Below are positions 1-6,547 of a stretch of 64,000 nt of DNA, piece by piece. How positions within the stretch are numbered: the stretch's first letter is position 1; every line of letters begins with the position of its first letter. The DNA is taken from assembly GCF_000482365.1 (NCBI RefSeq), contig NZ_KI535306.1, positions 236,713 through 300,712 of the forward strand. The letters are read 5' to 3'. Source of the DNA: Porphyromonas uenonis DSM 23387 = JCM 13868 (lineage in GTDB: Bacteria; Bacteroidota; Bacteroidia; Bacteroidales; Porphyromonadaceae). Made by a program: the position numbers and the translations under genes. The notes beneath the pieces are model-generated. The model was not told where the DNA came from. It saw only the letters and a list, made by a program, of their open reading frames with translations, and did not search any database.

Positions 1-1561
1 AAGCGGGTACGGAGGTGGAGCCATGTACCATCTTGAAGTCTAGCTCTCCGCTACCAGATCCTGGCTGAGGAAGGAGAGCTACCTTACCATAAGTGAGTCG
101 GGTCACCGCAATGCCCTCGACACCGTCACGCTCTAAGACGAGGTCGTGACCAGGTATCGCCCCGTAGCGACCTTCTATGCTGTCCTTGAGTGCAGGGGGG
201 AAGGTATCGTCAATCCACTGCGTCAGCTCTTTCGTCGAGACAAAGGCGGGGTAGTTGCTACTTAGGAGCAGCTGCTTGTTGCCCTCCGCATAGTTGTTGT
301 AGAGCGCGCCACGAGACATCAGATCCTTGGCAAAAGCCTCCTCCGTGTCGGGCAATCCCGTCAGGTCGTACCCTTGGCTCTGTAGATACTTCAGGACATT
401 GTAGAGCGAGGGCACTACCTCGATGCCTTGCGCCACGAGACTGTTTTGTCCAGGACCCTTGAAGTAGAAGAGGGCTATGCGCTTGTCCGCATTACTCATC
501 GTCTGTAGCTTGATATAGCGGTGGAGTAGTGAGCAGAAGTCGGGCAGACGCTCGGGGATCGTGTGAAACTCCTTAAAGCCCTGCTTGTTCTCTCGCAGTG
601 TCACCAGCGCAAAGGGGTTGATCGCGCCATCTATCTCAGGCGTCACGACCGTCTGGCTGAGATAGCCTCCCCACATGCCTTGCTTGTCTTTGATCCAGTC
701 GTCATATAGCTCCGATACGATGAGCGGAGTGAAGATAGGCACGTTGTGCTCCTTGAGCCAAGCGATGGCGGGGTCGCCACCGAAGCGACCGTGTGCGAAG
801 TAGATGACCGCCTGTGGCTTGATCTCCGAGAGGAACTCCAGTCGGCGTGTCATAGCACTGATCGGATAGACGTTAAATCCTGACTCCTCCAACGCTCCGA
901 TCAGCTCGTCCAAGTAGTCGCGGCTCGATCCGAAGGGTCCTGCGATACCTGTAAAGAGCGCAATGCGAGGAGCTCCCTCCTTGTAGCCATGCTCCTTGTA
1001 GTACTTCTGAAAGCTCTCGACACTGTCGAAGGCGAGATCGGGATCTTCGTCCGTAAAGAGCAGGTCGTAGCCGTACTCTATCGGCTCCTCGATAGTACCC
1101 GTGCGGAGCGACTTGCCGAGGACTTCCTTACGAATGTAGTTAAAGCCCGAGCGGTAGTTGCTCGTACCGCCATTGGCCAGATAAGACTCCAGCTTCTCTC
1201 GCTGTAGCGAGTCTAGGTTGGAGATGTTATTCTCTGGCGTCGTGGTCATGTAGGCGAGGTACTTCAGTCCCTTCTCTTCGCCCAGTTGCTTGATTAGCGC
1301 ACGGTCCTCGTCGGTCCACTTGAGCCCCATGCCGAAAGCGATCATAGCGTCGTAGTTCTTCAGCTCGGAGAGCTCCGTGACGGCTGTGAGGCGCACATTC
1401 TTCTTGTCGACCGCCACTGCCATACGAGAGGCTACGAAGTCCGGCATATTGACCAGTGCGACCCGTACTGGCTTAGGCCACAAGAGATAGGTACCGAGGA
1501 TGATGAGTATCAGTAGTACTGGTGCTCCTATGTAGTAGAGATGCTTCTTAGAGAGAGTCAT
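1..1561 (-). CDS. hmuS: HmuS-like CobN/BchH-family chelatase, partial (3' end outside window)
   Basis: The open frame runs from an ATG at 1561 off the left edge (about 520 codons, no stop). It begins with a short cytoplasmic stretch and one membrane anchor (about residues 10-28, YYIGAPVLLILIILGTYLLW). The rest resembles the N-terminal half of CobN / magnesium-chelatase subunit H (for example GIAGPFGSSRDYLDELI and the AVIYFAHGRFGGDPAIAWL segment). In Porphyromonas and Bacteroides the CobN-like gene behind hmuR is hmuS, implicated in removing iron from haem; that role is inferred here from the family and from its place 31 bp after the haem receptor. A membrane-anchored CobN homologue next to HmuY/HmuR argues against cobalamin synthesis. 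It is most likely cotranscribed from the hmuY promoter. Confidence 0.85.
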   Translation of the reverse strand, partial: MTLSKKHLYYIGAPVLLILIILGTYLLWPKPVRVALVNMPDFVASRMAVAVDKKNVRLTAVTELSELKNYDAMIAFGMGLKWTDEDRALIKQLGEEKGLKYLAYMTTTPENNISNLDSLQREKLESYLANGGTSNYRSGFNYIRKEVLGKSLRTGTIEEPIEYGYDLLFTDEDPDLAFDSVESFQKYYKEHGYKEGAPRIALFTGIAGPFGSSRDYLDELIGALEESGFNVYPISAMTRRLEFLSEIKPQAVIYFAHGRFGGDPAIAWLKEHNVPIFTPLIVSELYDDWIKDKQGMWGGYLSQTVVTPEIDGAINPFALVTLRENKQGFKEFHTIPERLPDFCSLLHRYIKLQTMSNADKRIALFYFKGPGQNSLVAQGIEVVPSLYNVLKYLQSQGYDLTGLPDTEEAFAKDLMSRGALYNNYAEGNKQLLLSSNYPAFVSTKELTQWIDDTFPPALKDSIEGRYGAIPGHDLVLERDGVEGIAVTRLTYGKVALLPQPGSGSGELDFKMVHGSTSVPA

Positions 1562-1592
1562 ACGTAAGAAAGTCTTAAGGGGGAAGCCCTTT

Positions 1593-3551
1593 TTAGTAGT
1601 TCAGTGAGAGCGAAACGAAGTAGCTACGTCCAGGCGATAGCGAAGCGCCCTGCTCGACGATCGGGGTCATGTAGTTGAAAAGGTTGTCGCAGCCCAGCGT
1701 CAGGCTAAGGTCTAGGAGGGTCTGCCAGCGCTGCGTGACGCTCGCCCTAAAGAGTGCGTAGCCCGGGTAGGAGGCGTAGCTGTAGTCATCCTTATTGACA
1801 TCGTAGACGGCAGAGGTCACGCCACTGAGGTAGCGCCCTGAGACCTGCCCCGAGAGGGTGTACGAGCCCCAGCGGTGCCCATACTGCACGGAGCCATTGA
1901 TGTGGTGTGGTCTCGTGTTGCGGATATGGAAGGACTGCGTCTTGCCCTGCACCTTCATCTGCTCTAGGACGAGGGCGTAGTTGAGGTTGATATCAAAGTT
2001 TGCAAAGGGTGTGACCCGTAGCATCGCCGTACCGCTCCACAGGTCTAGGGGCTTCTCCCCGTTGCGATATTGGAGTACACTGCCCTCCTGCTCGGGACGC
2101 AGATAGATGCGGTTATTGATACGATTGTAGGAGGCCGAGAGGGAGAGATTCATAAAGGAGTTGTTGTACTCAGGAGTAATCATCACGAGGTGGCTGATCT
2201 CAGGCTTGAGGTCGCTAGAGCCCTTGATGCGAAACATGCCTCTGTGGTCCCAGTCCATAAAGAGCTCCTTGAGCGAAGGCGATCTAAAGCCCTCGGAGTA
2301 GCTAACGCGTAGGGCGTAGTTGCGATTGCGCCACATGATCGACAGGCGAGGCGTCAGGTGCGTGCCATAGGTCGAGTGCATATCCTGACGGAGCCCCACG
2401 GTGGTGCTCCAGTTATTGTCCATACGCCAGAGCATCTGCCCGTAGAGCGTCTTGGTCGAAGCGCTGTGTACGTCATTCATATTGGTCACCTGTACGCTAC
2501 GCAGGTTCTCGTGGAGGATCTCCACGCCCGCATTGAAGCTCGGCTTGTAGGGATCTTCCGTCGGGTCGTAGTTGTACTGCATGCGCGCCGTCTGCGTCAG
2601 GTAGTTAAACTGTGGATCCCAGGGGCCCTCCTCCTTCGTGGCGAGGAAGAAGTACTTGTCTCGCTTGTACCCCTCGATATGGTAGCTGGTCTCTATGGAG
2701 TGTCCGTCGGTGGGTTTGTAGAGTACTTGCAGATTACCCGTGGGGCTCTGGTAGCGGTTCTTCTCCTTATCGTCAAAGTCCTGCATGCGTGAGTGAAAGC
2801 GTCCCGTAGCGGTGATCGAGAGACGCTTGTCTGGGGAAAGGTAGCGTAGCTTCTCTCCAATGTGAAAGGTGTAGAAGCCTGGCATCGTGCGTGGTCTATC
2901 GGCACTGACGCCTGGCAACTCGTAGTCGTGCTGCTTGGCATAGCCGCCCGTTGTGGTGCTGGTCACACGACCCAGTCTCATCACCAGACGACCGTTGTAG
3001 CGCTGTATGCTCTGCGTATCATAGTGGCTAGAGAGGTTGGCACCAAGCTTCTTGTGGCTCCGCTTCGTGATGATGTTGATCACGCCACCTATGGCATTGC
3101 TCCCATAGAGAGCCGAGCTAGAGCCTTGTAGCATCTCGATGCGCTGTATTGATGAAGGGTCTATACGCTCCAGGTCTACGCTACTGGCCGAGCCCTCGTT
3201 GGTCATGCGCTCACCATCTACGAGGAAGAGGTAGTAGTCTGCCGAGAGCCCCCGTATGCTCATTCGATTTTGCGTACCGTGAATACTTGTCTGCACTCCA
3301 GGGAGTACCATCTGTAGCAGATCCTCCACGGATCGTGCCTGCACCGCTTCGATCTCCTTGGGCGAGACGACGCGGATCGGTATGGAGATATTTTTCATCG
3401 GGCAGCGTGTGCGGGTACCCGTGACGACCACTACGTCAAGGCACTTGACCTTCGTACTATCTACGAGTGTCGAGTCTTGCAAAGTGGGTGTGGCAGAGAG
3501 AGCTCCTGCGAGGGTGAGTAGGGAGAGGAGGGTGTATAGAGACCTTTTCAT
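1593..3551 (-). CDS. hmuR: TonB-dependent haem receptor HmuR
   Basis: This 652-residue protein starts with a signal peptide (MKRSLYTLLSLLTLAGALSA). The TonB-box/plug region carries VVVVTGTRT and the plug motifs SIRGLSADYYLFLVDGERM and LQGSSSALYGSNAIGGVINI. A 22-strand barrel follows and ends in an aromatic C-terminus (YFVSLSLNY). The haem-receptor signature YSEGFRSPSLKELF (near residue 430), followed shortly by SSDLKPE, corresponds to the FRAP/NPNL boxes of HmuR/HemR-type receptors. HmuR takes haem or haemoglobin-derived haem, handed over by HmuY, and imports it with TonB energy. It lies between hmuY and hmuS, as in the P. gingivalis hmu operon. Haem specificity rests on these motifs and the neighbours. 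Confidence 0.92.
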   Translation of the reverse strand: MKRSLYTLLSLLTLAGALSATPTLQDSTLVDSTKVKCLDVVVVTGTRTRCPMKNISIPIRVVSPKEIEAVQARSVEDLLQMVLPGVQTSIHGTQNRMSIRGLSADYYLFLVDGERMTNEGSASSVDLERIDPSSIQRIEMLQGSSSALYGSNAIGGVINIITKRSHKKLGANLSSHYDTQSIQRYNGRLVMRLGRVTSTTTGGYAKQHDYELPGVSADRPRTMPGFYTFHIGEKLRYLSPDKRLSITATGRFHSRMQDFDDKEKNRYQSPTGNLQVLYKPTDGHSIETSYHIEGYKRDKYFFLATKEEGPWDPQFNYLTQTARMQYNYDPTEDPYKPSFNAGVEILHENLRSVQVTNMNDVHSASTKTLYGQMLWRMDNNWSTTVGLRQDMHSTYGTHLTPRLSIMWRNRNYALRVSYSEGFRSPSLKELFMDWDHRGMFRIKGSSDLKPEISHLVMITPEYNNSFMNLSLSASYNRINNRIYLRPEQEGSVLQYRNGEKPLDLWSGTAMLRVTPFANFDINLNYALVLEQMKVQGKTQSFHIRNTRPHHINGSVQYGHRWGSYTLSGQVSGRYLSGVTSAVYDVNKDDYSYASYPGYALFRASVTQRWQTLLDLSLTLGCDNLFNYMTPIVEQGASLSPGRSYFVSLSLNY

Positions 3552-3620
3552 ATAGTGAAGCTTAGGGAGTAAAAGGAAATAGGCTCAGTGCGCTTAAGAG
3601 ACGCTTAGAGCCAAGAAAGT

Positions 3621-3656
3621 TCGGAGCTACAGAGAGGGGTCTCTCTAGTAGCTCCG
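3621..3656 (-). promoter_or_regulatory. Strong hairpin between hmuY and hmuR
   Basis: The 122-bp gap between hmuY and hmuR holds a near-perfect inverted repeat: TCGGAGCTAC paired with GTAGCTCCGA, closed by AGAGAG/CTCTCT around a short loop. On the transcribed strand it is not followed by a clean T-run, so it looks more like an attenuating or mRNA-stabilising hairpin than a full terminator. It could let hmuY be expressed above hmuR-hmuS. Confidence 0.7.
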
Positions 3657-3673
3657 AGCTGGTAAAGGGGTGA

Positions 3674-4342
3674 TTACTTCTTGTCTGCCTGCATGGCATA
3701 CTCGAGGGTGATGTGTCCCGTCTTCTTCGTAGCATTCCGATAGTCTAGGACACGGACGCGGACGATCTGACCAGCTGCCGAGCGAACGAGAAAGACGGAG
3801 GGATCTACCGTCACCGTGGGAGGCATACCAGCCATGCTGATGATACCCTTATTTAGGTAGCCAGGCTTCCCGTTGCCCTTAGGCTCTGAGGTGAGCAGGA
3901 AGTTGGCCGACTGCTTCTTGTACTCTATATCGTGCTTGCCATCCTTGTTGGCACCAAACTTCATCAGGAGCATACCCTCACGGTCTAGCGTCCACTCGCT
4001 ATCCTTAGGTGTGGCGATGTCTGCCTTTAGGTCCTTTTGGGTGGTGCGAGTGGCAGCGCCCTTGCCCTTGCCAGAGGTACCGCCATTGGTCTTGAAGTCG
4101 TAGCGGTGCAGACCTAGATCCCACGAGAGATCGGTCTCAGGAGCGGATACGGTGACCACTTCGCCCTTGGCAAAGTTGATGTAGACCCACTTCGTATAGT
4201 CGGAAGCGTCTACAACGATCTTCTTGGTCACCCACTCGCCTTGTGAGGGATTAGGCTTCGGTTCGTTATTGTCCTTGTCGCACGAAGCGCATAGTAGCAG
4301 CGTCATAAGCGCCACTAGAGAGAGTAGGATTGTTTTCTTCAT
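3674..4342 (-). CDS. hmuY: HmuY-family haem-binding lipoprotein
   Basis: This 222-residue lipoprotein has a signal peptide with lipobox LCAS before Cys21. The HmuY core is clear: VVDASDYTKWVYINFAKGEVV, then SWDLGLHRYD, TNGGTSGKGKGAA, and a C-terminal VFLVRSAAGQ plus DYRNATKKTGHITLEY. HmuY is a surface haemophore that binds haem with two side chains and passes it to HmuR. By eye, His137 (KHDIEYKK) matches the first P. gingivalis ligand, but the position of the second histidine is Met170 (IISMAGMPP, with Met173 nearby). Ligation may therefore be His-Met. It is the first gene of the hmu operon, with a promoter about 45 bp upstream. Confidence 0.93.
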   Translation of the reverse strand: MKKTILLSLVALMTLLLCASCDKDNNEPKPNPSQGEWVTKKIVVDASDYTKWVYINFAKGEVVTVSAPETDLSWDLGLHRYDFKTNGGTSGKGKGAATRTTQKDLKADIATPKDSEWTLDREGMLLMKFGANKDGKHDIEYKKQSANFLLTSEPKGNGKPGYLNKGIISMAGMPPTVTVDPSVFLVRSAAGQIVRVRVLDYRNATKKTGHITLEYAMQADKK

Positions 4343-4385
4343 TATACTTTGATTGCTTTGAAAAGTTGATTACCTGATTGCACTG

Positions 4386-4413
4386 CAAAGGTATGAAGGA
4401 GAGCCTACGCAAA
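4386..4413 (-). promoter_or_regulatory. Predicted promoter of the hmuYRS operon
   Basis: Reading leftward, TTTG (4413-4410) is followed after 16 bp by TACCTTTG (4393-4386), matching the Bacteroidota sigma-ABfr consensus TTTG / TAnnTTTG. It lies 44 bp before the hmuY ATG. No Fur-like operator was evident by eye. Confidence 0.6.
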
Positions 4414-4539
4414 TCAATACCTAAACGTCGGTAATTAAGTTTGTGCCGTCCCAATGCTTAGCTATGAGCGCTCCCCAGCACAATCCTCTCGATCAGCCTC
4501 TCGGTAGCCGTTTCGTGTGGGGAGGCGAGCGTTTTTGTA

Positions 4540-4750
4540 AAAGTTCCAAAACGGTTCCTGCCTTGGAACTTTTCAGTTCCAACGGAGGAACTTTTCGGTT
4601 CCAGCGGAGGAACCCTTTAGTTCCAGCGGAGGAACGAAGAAATCCCTACGGAGGAACGAAGAAATCCCTACGGAAGGATTTGAGTTTTCCAACGGAGGAA
4701 AGTTAGTTTTCCTATAGTGGAAAGTTAGTTTTCCAAGGGAGGAAAGGAGC
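4540..4750. repeat. Array of ~22-bp degenerate hairpin repeats
   Basis: About nine units with a 22-bp period. Each is a small inverted repeat such as GGAACTTTTCAGTTCC, GGAACCCTTTAGTTCC or GGAAAGTTAGTTTTCC, separated by a short linker of the AACGGA type. Stem arms vary together (GGAAC/GTTCC versus GGAAA/TTTCC), so pairing is kept while sequence drifts. Two middle units (GGAACGAAGAAATCCC) are nearly identical. No gene overlaps it. Confidence 0.75.
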
Positions 4751-4916
4751 AATGCTTCGGACTTGTGATTTCTTTCTTCCGAAGTTTTATTTCGCACATC
4801 GGAGCAAATAAGAGATCTCCAGCGAGGAGTCTAGGATTTCCTCCGTGGAGATCGAGCAGGTGTGCCCTGCATGCTAGCAATTCATCTAGACCGCTCGTGA
4901 GAGCTATGCCGAGGGT

Positions 4917-5273
4917 CAGGGCTGACGCATTATAACCCAACCGTCTAGAAGCTATACATGACTATAGCTAGGAAATACACGGTTTGATTATTACTACAGA
5001 GTGGCTACGAGACCTCTCTGATTACACCTTTCTCCCGAAGAATGGAATTCCTACCTAGGAATTTGCCAAACAGCTACCTAGGAATTGCCCCAATTCCTAC
5101 CTAGGAAATAAAAAATTCTTCGGAGGAATCAAATGAAACTTCGGAGGAATCAAAAAATAAGTCCGAAGAATTTGCCCATTTCCAGGTAGCAAATCAAAAA
5201 TATCTCCTGAGGAATTTTGAAAATTCCTAGGTAGGAAATGAAACGTGCTTATTTTTATAATGCGTCAGCCCTG
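4917..5273. mobile_element. MITE-like element, copy 1 (357 bp)
   Basis: The element is bounded by perfect 19-bp terminal inverted repeats: CAGGGCTGACGCATTATAA at 4917-4935 and its complement at 5255-5273. It is flanked by a 10-bp direct repeat with one mismatch (TGCCGAGGGT 4907-4916, TACCGAGGGT 5274-5283), which is the expected target-site duplication. The interior has no coding frame. It contains a run of short inverted repeats around TACCTAGGAATT and CTTCGGAGGAATC, spaced about 22-23 bp. It matches copy 3 (30969-31325) in length and order. Confidence 0.88.
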
Positions 5274-5286
5274 TACCGAGGGTAGC

Positions 5287-5324
5287 AAAAAAGCCCCACG
5301 TCTGCTGAGCAGAGCGTGGGGCTT
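5287..5324 (-). terminator. Rho-independent terminator after the skp genes
   Basis: The stem AGCCCCACG / CGTGGGGCTT is followed, on the leftward transcript, by a run of Ts (the A-run at 5287-5292). It lies about 70 bp past the stop of the 5391-5891 gene and probably ends the bamA-skp transcript. Confidence 0.85.
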
Positions 5325-5390
5325 CGTATGATGGGAGCCGAGGGGGACTATCGATGAGTCCGCTGGCTCGCTATGCTGGTCGTGAGCTTA

Positions 5391-5891
5391 CTAGAGGCCT
5401 AGCTGCTTCTTGACCTGAGCCGTGATATCTACCGCAGAGGGACCTGAGTAAAGCATCATCGTGGCCTCCATGACATAGGTATAGCCACCTGCATCGCCTA
5501 CCTTCTTGATGGCCTCTACAATCTTCTGCTGGATAGGTGCCATAAGCGTGCCTTGCTGCTTCTCCATGTCTTGCTGCATAGCCTGATAGGAGCGCTGGAT
5601 GCGACTTTGCAGGTCAGCGAGCTCCTGCTCACGACTCTTGAGGAGCGCCTCGGAGAGCCCCCCTTTGTCCTTCATATAGAGCTCGAGCTTCTTCTGATAC
5701 TCGTCGTTCATCGTCTGCATCTCTGCGGTGTACTTCTTGTCTAGCTCTTGGAGACGATCCTGAGCAGCCTTCATGTCAGGCATAGCTGCGATGAGTTCCT
5801 GTGAGTTGACGACAGCTATCTTCTGCTGAGCCGTAGCTACAACAGGTAGCAAGAGGAGGAGTAGGGATAGAAACAGATTCTTTGTCTTCAT
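5391..5891 (-). CDS. skp: OmpH/Skp-family periplasmic chaperone (distal copy)
   Basis: This 166-residue protein has a signal peptide (MKTKNLFLSLLLLLLPVVATAQ), then KIAVVNSQELIAAMPDMKAAQDRL. A long charged helical hairpin (about residues 40-120) and a C-terminal beta segment (GYTYVMEATMMLYSGPSAVDITAQVKKQL) follow, which is the OmpH/Skp layout. Skp trimers hold unfolded outer-membrane proteins in the periplasm before BamA inserts them. It lies 40 bp behind a second Skp-like gene and downstream of bamA. Tandem skp paralogues after bamA are common in Bacteroidota. Confidence 0.9.
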   Translation of the reverse strand: MKTKNLFLSLLLLLLPVVATAQQKIAVVNSQELIAAMPDMKAAQDRLQELDKKYTAEMQTMNDEYQKKLELYMKDKGGLSEALLKSREQELADLQSRIQRSYQAMQQDMEKQQGTLMAPIQQKIVEAIKKVGDAGGYTYVMEATMMLYSGPSAVDITAQVKKQLGL

Positions 5892-5931
5892 TGTTCTGTA
5901 TTTAAGTTATTGATAATGCGTATGTATAGGG

Positions 5932-6450
5932 TTAGCGCTTGCGCCCATAGCCTAGCTTCTCTAGGACCTGGTCGCTGATATCGATAGATGGATTGGCAAA
6001 GACGATGCCTGCCGTAGAACGGTCGAGGACTAGCTGGAATCCGCTCTGCGATGCGATCTCCTTGATCGCTTGCCATATCTCGTCTTGCAGAGGCTTGACC
6101 ATCTTAGAGCGACGCTCGAAGAGCTCACCCTCGGGCCCGAAGTACTTGCCTTGTAGCTCGGTAGCCTGCTGCTCGGTTTTGACGATCTCCTCTTCGCGCT
6201 GACGCTTTTGCTCGGCGGTGAGGAAGACGAGGTCGCTCTGATACTTCTTGTAGAGCGTCTCGGCCTTGTCTTGAAGTGTCTTGACTTCCTGCTGCCAACG
6301 CTTAGAGACGGTCTCGAGCTGCTCATTCATCATCTCATAGTTGGGGATGTTCTTGAGGATATACTGCATATCCACAAGGGCAAACTTCTGTGCTGATGCT
6401 CCTAGCGTAAGAGCTAGGAGGAGTGTGAGGAGATATAGATGCTTTCTCAT
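5932..6450 (-). CDS. skp: OmpH/Skp-family periplasmic chaperone (proximal copy)
   Basis: This 172-residue protein uses the ATG at 6450, because only this start gives a proper signal peptide (MRKHLYLLTLLLALTLGASAQ). The longer open frame upstream overlaps bamA and encodes no sensible sequence. The mature part begins KFALVDMQYILKNIPNYEMM and continues as a coiled coil rich in K, E and Q. It ends in the Skp-like FQLVLDRSTAGIVFANPSIDISDQVLEKLGY. The role is delivery of outer-membrane proteins to BamA. It sits 97 bp after the bamA stop and 40 bp before its paralogue; the two are clearly diverged, so the duplication is old. Confidence 0.92.
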   Translation of the reverse strand: MRKHLYLLTLLLALTLGASAQKFALVDMQYILKNIPNYEMMNEQLETVSKRWQQEVKTLQDKAETLYKKYQSDLVFLTAEQKRQREEEIVKTEQQATELQGKYFGPEGELFERRSKMVKPLQDEIWQAIKEIASQSGFQLVLDRSTAGIVFANPSIDISDQVLEKLGYGRKR

Positions 6451-6547
6451 AATATTGATGTTTAGAAGGTCCGTACTAGTGTGTATAGATGGCTTGGGGA
6501 GCTCATTGTTTAAGGAGGTCAAGCTGTCTGCGCACGCACTCAGAGGG

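Larger units (their letters stand above)
4343..5390. other. Gene-free intergenic region filled with repeats
   Basis: About 1 kb between hmuY and the skp genes without a credible gene. It holds the hmuY promoter, the 22-bp hairpin array (4540-4750), a short AT-rich spacer, the 357-bp MITE-like copy (4917-5273) and a terminator at 5287-5324. The short open frames here only read through the repeats. Confidence 0.7.

Noticed and set aside
4540..4750. Possible CRISPR array
   Set aside because: Period is only 22 bp, units are degenerate inverted repeats with no 30-40-bp unique spacers, and no cas gene is in the window.
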